Shown one piece after another: positions 18,875 through 28,968 of a DNA stretch of 64,000 nt. How positions within the stretch are numbered: position 1 is the first letter of the stretch; each line of letters begins with the position of its first letter. Source of the DNA: Mycolicibacterium aubagnense (GTDB lineage Bacteria > Actinomycetota > Actinomycetes > Mycobacteriales > Mycobacteriaceae); NCBI RefSeq assembly GCF_010730955.1, contig NZ_AP022577.1, forward strand, positions 806,001-870,000, given 5' to 3'. The position numbers were made by a program, and so were the translations under genes. The notes beneath the pieces are model-generated. The model was not told the DNA's origin. It ran no database searches and worked only from the letters and a program-made list of their open reading frames with translations.

Positions 18875-20029
18875 TCACACAACCGTGTGAACGGCCCTTT
18901 TGAGAGACTTCAGCGCGGCGGGCAGTTCCCGCTCGCAGTCATGAGCGAGGTCGGTTTCCTGTTGGTACAACAAGCCATAGGTGAAGGTGTCCTCCCCCGC
19001 CGCATTGGCTGCCTCGACCTGTTCAGCGAGGTTGGCGCGGCTCACGACACTGTCCTGGTGATCGCCGAGCAGCGTCTGGATGACCTTCGCGGCGTCAGAC
19101 ACCTTCGTCGCTCCACCGGCTGCCGCGATGTAGCGTAAACGCTTGGCACTTTTGCGAATACGGTGCAGCATCACGTCATGGTGCTCAGCGTCGGCGGTGG
19201 CCGCCGCGTTGACCCTCTTGCGGATGCGCTCGTAGCCATCTGCGATGTTTTTGGCGGCCGACGGTGTCACCGGGGTCGCTGCGGCCGACGACTGAATCCC
19301 CGTCAGCGAGTCCAGGGCATCAAGCAGCCTGAAGTACCGCGACGAGCGCATCGCAGTGACCGATGCCCGCAGCCCCGTCCGATAGCGGTCGTGGGCACCA
19401 TCGATCAGACGGTCGCGGATCGGGCCACGAATCAGCTTCGCGGGCAACTCGTCGAGGGCCCGCTGATATCGGTCGGCCAACACTTCGGCGTCGCGAGCCA
19501 TGCCCAACACAGTGGCCAACTCTCTCAGCTCTTCGAGCAGCGAAGCGTCGTTCGCCAGTCCGAACGCTGCCGGTGAAGCCTGTAGGAGACTGCGGATCGT
19601 GCGAATCGTGACCCGCATCTGATGCACCCCATCCGGCGCGTCGACGCGCACCGCGCGGTCCCACTCCAGCAGCTTCTCGATCTGCTCACTGACCGCTCGG
19701 TGCGCCGAGTCCAGCTTGCGCACAGCTTGTTTCGATACCCGGTGGCCGGTTCCAGCAGGAGCCACCGGCACCAAGGGACGGTCGCGGACAATAGCCAACA
19801 CGGTGTCTCGCAGCGCGTCAGGGACGCTTTCGTCATCGCCCTTCAAAGGAATTCGGGTGTGCGTGTCGGCGTTGGGTCCTGCCGGCAGTGTCAGTTGCCA
19901 GCCCGCGTTGCCGCCGCCGGTACAGCGCCTCAAAGACACGCGGTGCGCAGCCAGATCATGGCTCGCGGTGTCGAAGTAGACAGTGTCCACCGATTGCGGC
20001 CATACCCCCCTCAGTACCGGTTGGCTCAT
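18875..20029 (-). CDS. CYTH-CHAD protein with shortened CYTH region
   Basis: A 384-residue protein. Residues 1-90 resemble part of a CYTH domain (VDTVYFDTASHDLAAHRVSLRRC, WQLTLPAG), but the usual N-terminal ExExK strand is missing. From about residue 120 a CHAD domain follows, with its repeated histidine/arginine helices (VHQMRVTIRTIRSLL, LHRIRKSAKRLRYIA). Family knowledge: CHAD domains bind polyphosphate granules; CYTH domains are triphosphate tunnel enzymes. Without the first strand, catalysis is doubtful. The start overlaps the stop of the upstream gene by 4 bases. Confidence 0.82.
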   Translation of the reverse strand: MSQPVLRGVWPQSVDTVYFDTASHDLAAHRVSLRRCTGGGNAGWQLTLPAGPNADTHTRIPLKGDDESVPDALRDTVLAIVRDRPLVPVAPAGTGHRVSKQAVRKLDSAHRAVSEQIEKLLEWDRAVRVDAPDGVHQMRVTIRTIRSLLQASPAAFGLANDASLLEELRELATVLGMARDAEVLADRYQRALDELPAKLIRGPIRDRLIDGAHDRYRTGLRASVTAMRSSRYFRLLDALDSLTGIQSSAAATPVTPSAAKNIADGYERIRKRVNAAATADAEHHDVMLHRIRKSAKRLRYIAAAGGATKVSDAAKVIQTLLGDHQDSVVSRANLAEQVEAANAAGEDTFTYGLLYQQETDLAHDCERELPAALKSLKRAVHTVV

Positions 20030-20667
20030 ATCTGTATGACATCCGAATCGTTCGGTCCGGAGTCCGGCAGATCACGTGCGATTATTGCCATCAGCGTTCG
20101 CAGATCGTTGTTCGCCCGGTGAAGATAGACCGCAGCCAGTTCGACCGCCGCCGCGTCCTGATTCAGAACTCCCGCCAGGCAATTGTCGAATCCGACGCCG
20201 TAATCATCGATCGTCCGCTGCAGCGCGGTATTCACCGCCTGATCGGGACCCGGCAACAGTTTCTGCAGTCGCGGCAAGGTTCCCCGACCAGCCTCACAGG
20301 CTCGCTGAATTCCGGTCGCATCAGCATTGGCCGCGGCAGTAGATATGTTGTCCCGCTGGACGAGCAATGCATCGAGCGGCCCTTCGAGCTGGGCGAGCCA
20401 CGCGTACAACTGCTTCCCGTCCGATGGAAAGTTCGCCGCAGCCGCAGGCCGATCTGGCGGTGCTGCAGCGGTATCCGGCAATATCAGGCGAGCAAGCGAG
20501 AAGCCATGAAACATCCAGGCCACGACCACCATCACGACGATCAGCACCGCAGCAAGCGATAGTACGGTCCGCCCTTGGCGGTCATCCTTCACCGGATCGC
20601 CTGGTACGCAGCCGACGTCATCGGCAATGGAGGATGGCTGTGTGCCCTCGCTGTTGGGTACCACCAT
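20026..20667 (-). CDS. Membrane-anchored protein of unknown function
   Basis: A 213-residue protein with one membrane segment at about 34-56 (VLSLAAVLIVVMVVVAW) and an outer helical domain with QRACEAGRGTLPRLQKLLPGPDQAVN. No known domain is recognised. The last 4 bases overlap the CHAD gene start, so the two are translationally coupled. ATG 20667 follows GGTAGGGAGTGCTACCC, a good ribosome site, and was preferred over the frame start 28 codons upstream. A DevR-like box lies 78 bases before it. Confidence 0.72.
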   Translation of the reverse strand: MVVPNSEGTQPSSIADDVGCVPGDPVKDDRQGRTVLSLAAVLIVVMVVVAWMFHGFSLARLILPDTAAAPPDRPAAAANFPSDGKQLYAWLAQLEGPLDALLVQRDNISTAAANADATGIQRACEAGRGTLPRLQKLLPGPDQAVNTALQRTIDDYGVGFDNCLAGVLNQDAAAVELAAVYLHRANNDLRTLMAIIARDLPDSGPNDSDVIQI

Positions 20668-20741
20668 TGGGTAGCACTCCCTACCGACTCGGTACTCGGG
20701 ACAGATCATTTCTAGATGGTGCGCCGCTCCGACAGCGACTA

Positions 20742-20761
20742 CACGGGTCAAAGGTCCTCTG
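20742..20761. promoter_or_regulatory. DevR/DosR-like box
   Basis: Core GGGTCAAAGGTCCT at 20745-20758, between the divergent membrane protein (start 20667) and SulP transporter (start 20917). Confidence 0.55.
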
Positions 20762-20916
20762 GCACAATGCCGGAAGCCTTCAGGCTGACTCGATCCATGG
20801 CCGATGTCCGACTTCGCTACCGCGCTGAACTCCGCGCACAGAGTTCTGACCTAAGTCACTAGCGACAACCGAGATGGTGTGGGCAAGCTCAATCGCATGG
20901 ATCCGATCGAGCGAAC

Positions 20917-22599
20917 ATGACGATCACGAGCCGCGCCATGCGCTGGTCCCCGATTGTCGCGCAGCTCAGGTCGTATCAATTCAGCTGGCTTCGCGGCGAC
21001 CTCGTCGCGGGTGCGTCGGTGGCCGCTTATCTGGTTCCGCAGGTGATGGCGTGCGCACTGCTGGCAGGCATGCCTCCGCTGACCGCGCTATGGGGTGCCG
21101 TCGTGGCCCAAATCGCATACGTACTGTTCGGTTCCTCCAATCGACTGTCCATCGGCCCGGAGTCGTCCACGGCGTTGCTCACCGGAACCGTGCTGATCCC
21201 GATCGCCGGCGGTGACGTCGTCCTTCATCAAGCGCTGGCAGCGGTACTCGCTGGAATCGTCGGCCTCGTTTGCCTGGTTGGCTCGTCAGCCCGACTGGGA
21301 TTCCTGGCCAATCTGCTGTCACGCCCCATTCTGATCGGCTACATCACCGGGATCGCTGCGGTGATGCTCGTCGGCCAGATCGGTGGAATCACCGGGGTGC
21401 CACTGCCGGATGAGCGGATACCCGCTGTCGCCCGAGCCATTCCAGACGTAGTGCGTGGATTACATGTCCCGACGCTCATCTTGGCAGCATCGGTACTTGC
21501 CCTGTTGTTCACACTGGATCGACGAGCACCGAAACTACCCGGCCCGGCGATTGCGGTCCTGGCCGCCACCATCCTGGCGTCATGGCGGTCAGACTGGTTC
21601 CGCGGTGCGAAAACACTTGGCAGTGTTCCAGAGCCGATACAGGCGATCGGACTTCCCCATCTCACCTCAGACCACCTGTCGGCGCTGGTCCTCCCTGCCA
21701 TCGGAATCTCCATCGTGGCCTTCTCCGATGCCGTGCTCACCGCACGAGCATTCTCGACGCCTGGCGATCAGGAGCTCAACCCGAACACTGAATTGCGCGC
21801 GCTGGGGGTAGCCAACATCGCTGCGGGCCTGGTTCGCGCCTTTCCAGTCAGCGCCAGTGCAAGCCGTACCGGACTGGCACGTGCAGTCGGCGGCACGACT
21901 CAGCTGTATTCGATCGCAGTGGTGCTGATCGTGTCGGTAGTTGCATCTTTCGGTCGTAACACCCTGTCGCACATACCGGTCGCGGTACTGGGAGCGCTGG
22001 TCATCTATGCGGCGATCCGCATGATCGATGTTGCCGAGTATCGTCGCCTGGCCCGGTTCCGGCCCAGTGAGCTGGTGCTGGCGTGCGCAACCACTGTGGC
22101 GGTCCTCGGCCTCGGAGTGCTCAATGGCGTACTCGTCGCCGTCGGCCTGTCAATCCTGGATTTGCTGCGCCGCATCGCGCATGCGCATGACAGCGTCCTC
22201 GGATTCGTTCCCGGCCTGGCCGGCATGCATGACGTCGATGACTATCCAGATGCAGCGCCACTGCCCGGCCTGGTCGTCTACCGATACGATGCACCCCTGT
22301 GCTTCGCGAATGCTCAGGACTTCCTCAGCCGCGCGCTTGCCGCGGTGGATGAAACCGGTGGGCAGGTCGACTGGTTCATCTTGAACGCCGAAGCGAACGT
22401 GGAAGTTGACCTGACTGCACTCGACGCTCTTGATCGACTCCGCGAAGACCTGTCACAACGCGGGATCGTGTTTGGTATCGCACGTGTCAAGCAACATTTA
22501 CGCGACGCTCTCGCGGCAGCTGGTCTACTCGCTCGGATCGGAGAGGACCGAATCTTCCCGACGTTGCCGACCGCGGTCGACGCCTTCAGGAACCGCTGA
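20917..22599 (+). CDS. SulP/SLC26 anion transporter with STAS domain
   Basis: A 560-residue protein. The membrane part (about 1-420) has the SulP signature region AYLVPQVMACALLAGMPP and GSSNRLSIGPESSTALL. The C-terminal STAS domain (about 445-555) includes VVYRYDAPLCFANAQDFLSR. Length and sequence fit Rv1739c, which in M. tuberculosis sits beside the DosR gene Rv1738. Family knowledge: SulP proteins take up sulfate, bicarbonate or other anions across the inner membrane. The true substrate here is not shown by sequence. It converges with the Rv2030c-like gene. Confidence 0.9.
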   Translation: MTITSRAMRWSPIVAQLRSYQFSWLRGDLVAGASVAAYLVPQVMACALLAGMPPLTALWGAVVAQIAYVLFGSSNRLSIGPESSTALLTGTVLIPIAGGDVVLHQALAAVLAGIVGLVCLVGSSARLGFLANLLSRPILIGYITGIAAVMLVGQIGGITGVPLPDERIPAVARAIPDVVRGLHVPTLILAASVLALLFTLDRRAPKLPGPAIAVLAATILASWRSDWFRGAKTLGSVPEPIQAIGLPHLTSDHLSALVLPAIGISIVAFSDAVLTARAFSTPGDQELNPNTELRALGVANIAAGLVRAFPVSASASRTGLARAVGGTTQLYSIAVVLIVSVVASFGRNTLSHIPVAVLGALVIYAAIRMIDVAEYRRLARFRPSELVLACATTVAVLGLGVLNGVLVAVGLSILDLLRRIAHAHDSVLGFVPGLAGMHDVDDYPDAAPLPGLVVYRYDAPLCFANAQDFLSRALAAVDETGGQVDWFILNAEANVEVDLTALDALDRLREDLSQRGIVFGIARVKQHLRDALAAAGLLARIGEDRIFPTLPTAVDAFRNR

Positions 22600-22600
22600 A

Positions 22601-24643
22601 TCACAGTCCGGACGGATACGTTTCGGGAGTTTCGCCCGCATGCCAGACGCTTGTCGGTTCCAGCGGTTCGAGCGCGCGGGTCCGATCGATGTGGATCATC
22701 GCGTCGTATTGGTCAGCCGGCCGTACGTGGTAATAGTGGCTCTGCCGTTCGGTGGCAGGCAGATAGATCACGCCGATGGCACGTCCGAGGCGTACCACCG
22801 AAAGCGGCTCGGCGGCCGCATCGGTGATCAACGGCGAGACGAAGAACGATTCCCTACCCACTTCGTGCAAGAGCTCTTCTATGCTGCCGTTGAGCGCCGG
22901 ACGTACCGCCTTGCGTTCGGCGATGCCACCCCATTCGCTGGCCGCCGTAACACTGCCCGCGTAGGTGCTGAAGCCGATGAGACGGCAGTCGTTTCCATAG
23001 CGTTCCCGAACAAGCTGGCCGAGGGTGAGCTGCCCGTCGTTGCCCACTTCCGTCGCGCGCGCATCGCCGACATGCGAGTTGTGCGCCCACACAACGATTT
23101 TCGGTGCCGGCGCACCGTCGCGACCGAGATGATCCAGCAGCGCGGTCAACGTGTGAACCATGTGGGTGTCGCGCAGATTCCAGGACGCGACGCGGCCACC
23201 GAACATTGCGCGGTAATAGACTTCGGCATCACGAACCGTCTGGGCATTTTGCCGGGCATAGAACGCCTCGTCTTCATGCAGTAGACCGTCCCGCCGGGCC
23301 ACTTCCACCGCGTTGCGCTGCATTTCGACGAGTTGCTCGATCGCCTGGCGTTCACATGACGCGCCCGCGCCGAACGCCGCCTTGAACCCGTATGCCTGTC
23401 CGTCGTCGGCCGACGAGACGTGGTCGAAGCACGAGTAGCGTTCTCGCGCCCGCGCAGCTGCCCGCGGATCGATCTTGTCGAGGTAGGCGATCACCTCGCC
23501 CATCGAACGATGCAGGCTGTACAGGTCCAGACCGTAGAAGCCGGTCATCCTCTCGTTGCGATTCGCGCACTCGACATTGTGCCGGCGCAGCCAGTCGACG
23601 AAATCCCGAACCACCACATTCCGCCACATCCAGGCCGGAAATCGTTCAAACCCGCTCAGTGCCTGGTCGGAGGATTCATCGTGACCGGCTCCCCGCACGT
23701 ACCTGTTCACCCGGTACGCATCCGGCCAATCCGCTTCTGCCGCAACAGCACAAAAGCCTTTCTCGCGGATCAGCCATTTCGTGATAGCAGCACGTGCGGC
23801 GTAGAACTCGTGGGTACCGTGTGAGGCCTCTCCGATGAGGACGACCTTCGCGTCACCGATCAGCTCCTCCAGCACCTCAGTGGGTGGGATTCCGTCGGGC
23901 GCATCGATCGCCGCGGCGCCTATGACCTCGGCAGGAGTCTTCCCCCGCAAGCGGGTGCCGACCGCCGGACGCAGCGTAGGTGTCGCCAGCAGCTCTCGCA
24001 CTTCCGAATCGCTGACTTGGCTGAAATCCCAGAAGGATTCGCCTACTGCACGAAATGGCGACGGCATGCTGGCGCACACGACGTCCTCGACGAGGCCGGC
24101 GAACTGCCGGCAGCTCGATTCAGAGGCCGCGGGCACCGCCACCACGATCTCTTTCGGGTCTGCCTCCCGCAGCGCCTGCACAGCAGCGAACATGCTGGCA
24201 CCGGTCGCCAGTCCGTCATCGACCACGATGACGGTCTTGCCGGTGACGTCGACCGGCGGTCGGCCGTCGCGATAGGCGACTTCCCGCCGCTGCAGTTCAC
24301 GGCCCTCCCGCTCGGCGATTTCGGACAGCCGCTGCGGCGAAACCCGCAGGGCTCGAACCACGTCATCGTTGATGACGACACGACCTCCGCTCGCCAGTGC
24401 CCCCATCGCGAATTCCTCGTGTCCGGGTGCACCCAGTTTCCGGACGACGAACGCGTCCAACGGTGCGCCGAGCGCAGCGGCGATTTCCCACGCGACAGGG
24501 ATGCCGCCTCTGGCCAAGCCGAGCACGACGACGTCCGGCTTGTCGCGGTACGCGGTCAACAGTTCGGCCAACGCACGCCCCGCCTCCCGGCGGTCGCGGA
24601 ACACGCGCCGGGGTGCATGCTGTGTCGAGTTTCGAGGTGACAT
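22601..24643 (-). CDS. Rv2030c-like fusion: phosphoribosyltransferase plus erythromycin-esterase-like domain
   Basis: A 680-residue protein. Residues 1-215 are a type I phosphoribosyltransferase with the PRPP loop [13 protein letters not shown]. Residues 240-670 are an erythromycin-esterase-like domain with [24 protein letters not shown] and [18 protein letters not shown]. Family knowledge: Rv2030c lies next to hspX in M. tuberculosis and is DosR-induced; its reaction is unknown. ATG 24643 follows AAGGAGTCGATCG. IS copy 2 now lies 63 bases upstream and separates the gene from the DevR-like boxes at 26225 and 26265. Confidence 0.87.
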   Translation of the reverse strand: MSPRNSTQHAPRRVFRDRREAGRALAELLTAYRDKPDVVVLGLARGGIPVAWEIAAALGAPLDAFVVRKLGAPGHEEFAMGALASGGRVVINDDVVRALRVSPQRLSEIAEREGRELQRREVAYRDGRPPVDVTGKTVIVVDDGLATGASMFAAVQALREADPKEIVVAVPAASESSCRQFAGLVEDVVCASMPSPFRAVGESFWDFSQVSDSEVRELLATPTLRPAVGTRLRGKTPAEVIGAAAIDAPDGIPPTEVLEELIGDAKVVLIGEASHGTHEFYAARAAITKWLIREKGFCAVAAEADWPDAYRVNRYVRGAGHDESSDQALSGFERFPAWMWRNVVVRDFVDWLRRHNVECANRNERMTGFYGLDLYSLHRSMGEVIAYLDKIDPRAAARARERYSCFDHVSSADDGQAYGFKAAFGAGASCERQAIEQLVEMQRNAVEVARRDGLLHEDEAFYARQNAQTVRDAEVYYRAMFGGRVASWNLRDTHMVHTLTALLDHLGRDGAPAPKIVVWAHNSHVGDARATEVGNDGQLTLGQLVRERYGNDCRLIGFSTYAGSVTAASEWGGIAERKAVRPALNGSIEELLHEVGRESFFVSPLITDAAAEPLSVVRLGRAIGVIYLPATERQSHYYHVRPADQYDAMIHIDRTRALEPLEPTSVWHAGETPETYPSGL

Positions 24644-24698
24644 CGATCGACTCCTTATCCATCATCCATCGATCCGTTTTCTGTGCTGAAAGCCAGTC

Positions 24699-24706
24699 AC
24701 AGCAGC
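24699..24706. repeat. 8-bp target duplication, left of IS copy 2
   Basis: ACAGCAGC here and again at 26134-26141. Confidence 0.9.
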
Positions 24707-26133
24707 GGTCAAGTCCAGGGACGTGGTGTATGACGTCGTCGTGTGATTCTTCGAGGTAGTTGGGTCAGGCGGGCAGTGCCGCGGGGGTAGCCTCCTGTTC
24801 GGTTGGGGTGTCGTTGACGGTGCGTGATTTGCTCAGAACGTCGAGGCCGAGGTAGCGCCGCGACTCGGCCCATTCGTCGTGTTGTTCGGCCAGCACTGCT
24901 CCGACGAGACGGATCAGGGCCGCGCGGTCGGGGAAGATGCCCACGACGTCGGTGCGCCGGCGGATCTCCTTGTTGAGTCGTTCCTGGGGATTGTTGCTCC
25001 AGATCTGGCGCCAGATCTGCTTGGGGAACGCGGTGAACGCCAGCAGATCCGGCCGCGCCGCTTCGAGGTGATCGGCGACATTGGGCAGCTTGTCGGACAA
25101 TGCGTCGATGATCCGATCATATTGAGCAGCAACGGATTCAGCGTCAGGTTGGTCGAACACCGAGTGCAGCAGGGTGCGCACCCAGGGCCACGAACTCTTG
25201 GGAGTGACGGACATCAGGTTGGTCGTGTAGTGGGTTCTGCAGCGCTGCCACGCCGCTCCGGGCAGGGTGGCCCCGATGGCGGCGACCAGCCCGGCGTGGG
25301 CGTCGCTGGTGACCAGTTTGACCCCGGACAGGCCGCGGGCGGTCAACGACCGCCAGAACGTCAACCAGCCCGCCCGTCCTCAGCGGTCGTGACATCGATT
25401 CCCAGGATCTCGCGGTAGCCCTCGGCGTTGACCCCGACGGCGATCAGGGCGTGCACGTTGACCACCCGGCCGGCTTCACGCACCTTGAGCACCAGAGCGT
25501 CCGCAGCGACGAACGTATACGGGCCGGCATCGAGCGGCCGGGTCCGGAACGCCTCCACGGCGGCGTCGAGTTCCTTGGCCATCACCGACACCTGCGACTT
25601 CGACAACGACGTGATGCCCAGGGTCTCGACCAGCTTGTCCATCCGCCGCGTCGAGACACCAAGCAGGTAACACGTCGCCACCACCGTGGTCAGGGCCCGC
25701 TCGGCGCGTTTACGGCGCTCCAGCAGCCAGTCCGGGAAGTAGGATCCTTGCCGCAGCTTCGGGATCGCAAGATCCAAAGTCCCTGCACGGGTGTCGAATT
25801 GACGGTGTCGGTAGCCGTTGCGGGAATTGGTGCGCTCAGCCGAGCGTTCGCCGTAGCCGGCACCGCATAGGGCGTCGGCTTCGGCGCCCATCAGGGTGTG
25901 GATGAACGTGGCCAGCAGCTCGCGCAGCACGTCGGGATGGGCAGTGGTGAGTCGTTCGGCCAGCACAGTGGGCAGATCGATATTGTGGGCAGTGGTCATC
26001 GCGTCGATTCCTTTGCTCGAGTGACTTTGGACGGTCTCTCGAAGAATCACGCGATGACCTTCAATCACTCGGCTACGACACGCCGGTACCGCTGATCAGG
26101 TCCGACTCGTACACCACCTTGATGGACGCAACC
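24707..26133 (-). mobile_element. IS256-family element, IS1081-like, copy 2 (1427 bp)
   Basis: Same terminal sequences as copy 1, with 8-bp duplication ACAGCAGC. Compared with copy 1 it keeps the 3 bp near 25828 but lacks one C near 25373, which breaks the transposase frame. Confidence 0.93.
24765..25999 (-). pseudogene. IS1081-like transposase, frameshifted (copy 2)
   Basis: The N-terminal 212 residues (start 25999) read normally up to GIDVTTAEDG, then one missing C in a run of Cs (CCCGCCC here, CCCGCCCC in copy 1) shifts the frame and a stop follows at 25361. The remaining 199 residues continue in the next frame from about 25364 (TFWRSLTARGLSGVK onward) to the normal end. Known IS1081-type transposases are made from one frame, so this copy is most likely inactive unless slippage on the C run restores it. 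Confidence 0.85.
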
Positions 26134-26141
26134 ACAGCAGC
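26134..26141. repeat. 8-bp target duplication, right of IS copy 2
   Basis: ACAGCAGC, identical to 24699-24706. Confidence 0.9.
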
Positions 26142-26224
26142 ACGTATCCCAGCGTCGAGATGGCTGTCGATATCGATGTTCAACCAGCCGAGTGCCTGCC
26201 TGAAAGAGTCACTCGCCATGGACC

Positions 26225-26244
26225 AAAGGGACTTCGGTCCATCC
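26225..26244. promoter_or_regulatory. DevR/DosR-like box (distal)
   Basis: Core GGGACTTCGGTCCA at 26228-26241, one of the best matches in the window. It lies upstream of the Rv2629-like gene. Before IS copy 2 it stood about 150 bases from the Rv2030c-like start. Confidence 0.75.
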
Positions 26245-26264
26245 CGTCCGACGGCCGCGTACTG

Positions 26265-26284
26265 CTACTGCCGAAGGTCCTTCG
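26265..26284. promoter_or_regulatory. DevR/DosR-like box (proximal)
   Basis: Core CTGCCGAAGGTCCT at 26268-26281, 113 bases before the GTG start at 26394, forming a pair with the box at 26225. Confidence 0.55.
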
Positions 26285-26393
26285 GACTGCGGCCGATCAG
26301 CCCTGCCCATCCGGTACAGGGAGGTTCAGCATCAGTCGACAAGATCGCAACACCAACCTCGTGCGCTTCGCGCGATGCCGATGGGAGTTTTTC

Positions 26394-27536
26394 GTGGACA
26401 CCACACCGTTCCGTCCGTTGCTCGGCCACCACGGACCGTTCGCGTCGGTCTACTTCGACATCGCACTCAACGTGCCCGACGGACAGGAGCGCATGGACGC
26501 GACATGGCAGGACATCCGTCGTGATCTGCTCCACCAAGGAGCCGACAACACGATCATCGCGACCCTGGAACCAGCAGTGCGGCAACAACTATCGCTTGCC
26601 GGCCCGCGCGGGCTGATTACCAGCGCCGACGCCGTGCACATCGCCGCGGCCGCGGGCTATCCACGGTCCGGGTTGCCGCTGACCCGGGTGTCTCAGCTGC
26701 CCTATGTGCTGCCGCTCATGAACGGAGACCTTTGGCACCCCAACTACTTGTTGGTCGCGGTCGACCGGGAAGGTGCGGAGCTGACCGTGCATCAGAACCA
26801 CCGCAGAGTTCGTCGCGAAACGCTGCAGGGCGACGGGTATCCGGTGCACAAGGCGGCAACTGCCGGTTGGAATGGTTATGGCGACTTCCAGCACAACGTG
26901 GAGGAGGCGGTCCGCATCAATGTCCGCGCCGTTGCCGCCCGAGTCACCGAACTTGCCGACGAGATCGGCGCCGCAGTGATTTTCGTGTCGGGACAGGTGC
27001 GCACCCGCGCCGAAATGACAGCGGAACTACCCAAGCGTCTGGCGGCATCGGTGGTCGCACTGCCCTCTGGGACGTCAGGACAACGTCTGTCGGACCATGA
27101 CGCTCACGAGTTCATCGAAGAAGTGCTGCGCACCCGGCACACCACCGAGATGCACCAGCTCACAGAAACTTTCGCTCAAGAACGGGGCAACCAATCGGGG
27201 CGGGCAGTGGACGGGCTGAGGTCGGTGTGCGCAGCCTTACGTGACGGCAACGTGGACACGCTGCTGATCGGCGACCTGGGCGCCGCCGCCGTACTGCTCG
27301 GGACCGGTCCGACAACGGTCGCCACCGATGCCGACACGCTCTCGGATCTCGGCCAAGCTCCCAGCGCTGTTGCCCGCGCGGACGAAGCACTGCCGTTTGC
27401 GGCCATCGCCGGCCGATCGGCCATCGCGTACGCAACCCGCGACCTGACCCTCACCGACGGCGTCGGCGCACTCCTCCGGCATCGCGCGATGGAATACGCA
27501 CCAGGAGACGGGCACGCTGTGGAAGCACGCCGATGA
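26394..27536 (+). CDS. Rv2629-like protein (bacterial eRF1-like family)
   Basis: A 380-residue protein. Blocks matching Rv2629 include GPFASVYFDIA near the start, YPVHKAATAGWNGYGDFQHNVEEA in the centre and VGALLRHRAMEY at the end. The eRF1-like fold (BaeRF) has been proposed for this family; a release or ribosome-rescue role under hypoxia is a hypothesis only. I chose GTG 26394 because GGGAG lies 8 bases before it and the family begins there; the frame is open from 26160. The stop overlaps the next gene by 4 bases (ATGA). Confidence 0.82.
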   Translation: MDTTPFRPLLGHHGPFASVYFDIALNVPDGQERMDATWQDIRRDLLHQGADNTIIATLEPAVRQQLSLAGPRGLITSADAVHIAAAAGYPRSGLPLTRVSQLPYVLPLMNGDLWHPNYLLVAVDREGAELTVHQNHRRVRRETLQGDGYPVHKAATAGWNGYGDFQHNVEEAVRINVRAVAARVTELADEIGAAVIFVSGQVRTRAEMTAELPKRLAASVVALPSGTSGQRLSDHDAHEFIEEVLRTRHTTEMHQLTETFAQERGNQSGRAVDGLRSVCAALRDGNVDTLLIGDLGAAAVLLGTGPTTVATDADTLSDLGQAPSAVARADEALPFAAIAGRSAIAYATRDLTLTDGVGALLRHRAMEYAPGDGHAVEARR

Positions 27537-28927
27537 ACGACCGGCTGACAGCGCTCGACGCCGGATTCCTGCAGGCCGAGGATTCGGACCCCCATGCGAG
27601 CCTGGCTGTTGCGGTGCTCGCCGTTCTGGAGGGTCCGGCCCCGGATTTTGCAGAACTTCAGGCCGCCCTCGATGAACGGTCGGCCACGATTGCGCGCATG
27701 CGTCAGGTGTTGCATTCGTATCCACTCGACATCAGTGCCCCGCAGTGGGTTACCGCACCCCATTTCGACATTGGCCACCACGTTCGCAGGCATACCGTGA
27801 CTGCTCCGGGTGACGACGCCGCCGTCTACCGGGCCGTTGCGGACGTGATGGAGCGCCGGCTCGACCGGTCGCGTCCCTTGTGGGAAGCCTGGGTGCTTGA
27901 CGGTCTGCGCGACGGCCGATGGGCGATGCTGGTCAAGCTGCACCACTGCATCGCCGACGGCGTATCGGCGGCTGCCCTGCTCGCCGCCGTCTGCGACGAC
28001 CAGGCGGACCCGCATGACGAAGTGCCAGACGTCGCGTCGCGATCGAGCCGTGGTCCGCTCCACGGTTTCAACCCGATAGCGCTCGGCAACGATGCGTGGC
28101 GAATGCTGACGTCGACTGCCCGCGGTGGCGTGCGCGTGGCCTTCGGGGCCGCTCAGATCGTCGCCGGCATGCTCACCGCCCCTGCGCAACAGCTCAACGG
28201 GCAGCTCAGCGATCTGCGCCGTTTCAGCGCCGTTCAGGTCTCGCTGAGTGATGTTCAGTTGATCAGCAAGCGCTTCGGCGTCACCGTGAATGACGTGGCC
28301 CTCGCGGCCATCACCGACGGATTCCGCTCAGCTATGTTGCGTCGCAACATGCAGCCCTCAGCCGGACCGATCCGCACCTTGGTACCGGTTTCCGTCCGGC
28401 CCCCCGAACTCCACCACGTGCCCGACAACCGGGTCTCGCTGTTGCTGCCGGACCTGCCGGTCGATCGTTCAGATCCGCTCGAACAGCTTCGGCTCGTGCA
28501 CCGGCGATTGTCCACTGCAAAGCACAGCGGCCAGCGTCAGGCGGGTTCGTGGGTGGTCGCGGCGGCCAACCTGGTGCCGTTTCCGATCATGGCATCGGCT
28601 GTACGACTGCTCGGACGACTGCCACAACATGGTGTGGTCGCCGTGGCCACCAACGTCTCCGGACCGCGAGAACGAATGCGTATCTTGGACCGTCAGATCA
28701 TCGACCTCGTGCCGGTACCGCCCATCGCAGTCGGTATGCGCACGGGTATTGCAATCTTGAGCTACGCCGACCACCTGACCTTCGGCGTCATTGGTGACTA
28801 CGACGCGCAACTTGACGTCGACGAACTGGCCCGCGGTATCGAGCACGGCATCGCTCGACTTGTCGATGTCGCATCCGCTGCGATGCATACCCGGCGACTG
28901 GGGAACCTCATGCTGCTGAGCGGCTGA
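27533..28927 (+). CDS. WS/DGAT wax ester synthase/diacylglycerol acyltransferase (Tgs type)
   Basis: A 464-residue acyltransferase with the catalytic HHxxxDG motif in VKLHHCIADGVSA (about residue 142) and the second family block VSGPRERMRIL. It starts MNDRLTALDAGFLQ, typical for Tgs proteins. Family knowledge: these enzymes esterify fatty acyl-CoA to diacylglycerol or alcohols, building triacylglycerol stores; tgs1 is the DosR-induced member in M. tuberculosis. The 4-base overlap with the Rv2629-like gene indicates coupled translation and shared DevR control. A second WS/DGAT lies at 32548. Confidence 0.9.
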   Translation: MNDRLTALDAGFLQAEDSDPHASLAVAVLAVLEGPAPDFAELQAALDERSATIARMRQVLHSYPLDISAPQWVTAPHFDIGHHVRRHTVTAPGDDAAVYRAVADVMERRLDRSRPLWEAWVLDGLRDGRWAMLVKLHHCIADGVSAAALLAAVCDDQADPHDEVPDVASRSSRGPLHGFNPIALGNDAWRMLTSTARGGVRVAFGAAQIVAGMLTAPAQQLNGQLSDLRRFSAVQVSLSDVQLISKRFGVTVNDVALAAITDGFRSAMLRRNMQPSAGPIRTLVPVSVRPPELHHVPDNRVSLLLPDLPVDRSDPLEQLRLVHRRLSTAKHSGQRQAGSWVVAAANLVPFPIMASAVRLLGRLPQHGVVAVATNVSGPRERMRILDRQIIDLVPVPPIAVGMRTGIAILSYADHLTFGVIGDYDAQLDVDELARGIEHGIARLVDVASAAMHTRRLGNLMLLSG

Positions 28928-28968
28928 GTAGTGGTCGGGGGCTCGACGGTGCCGGCGGGCGGTGGCGA

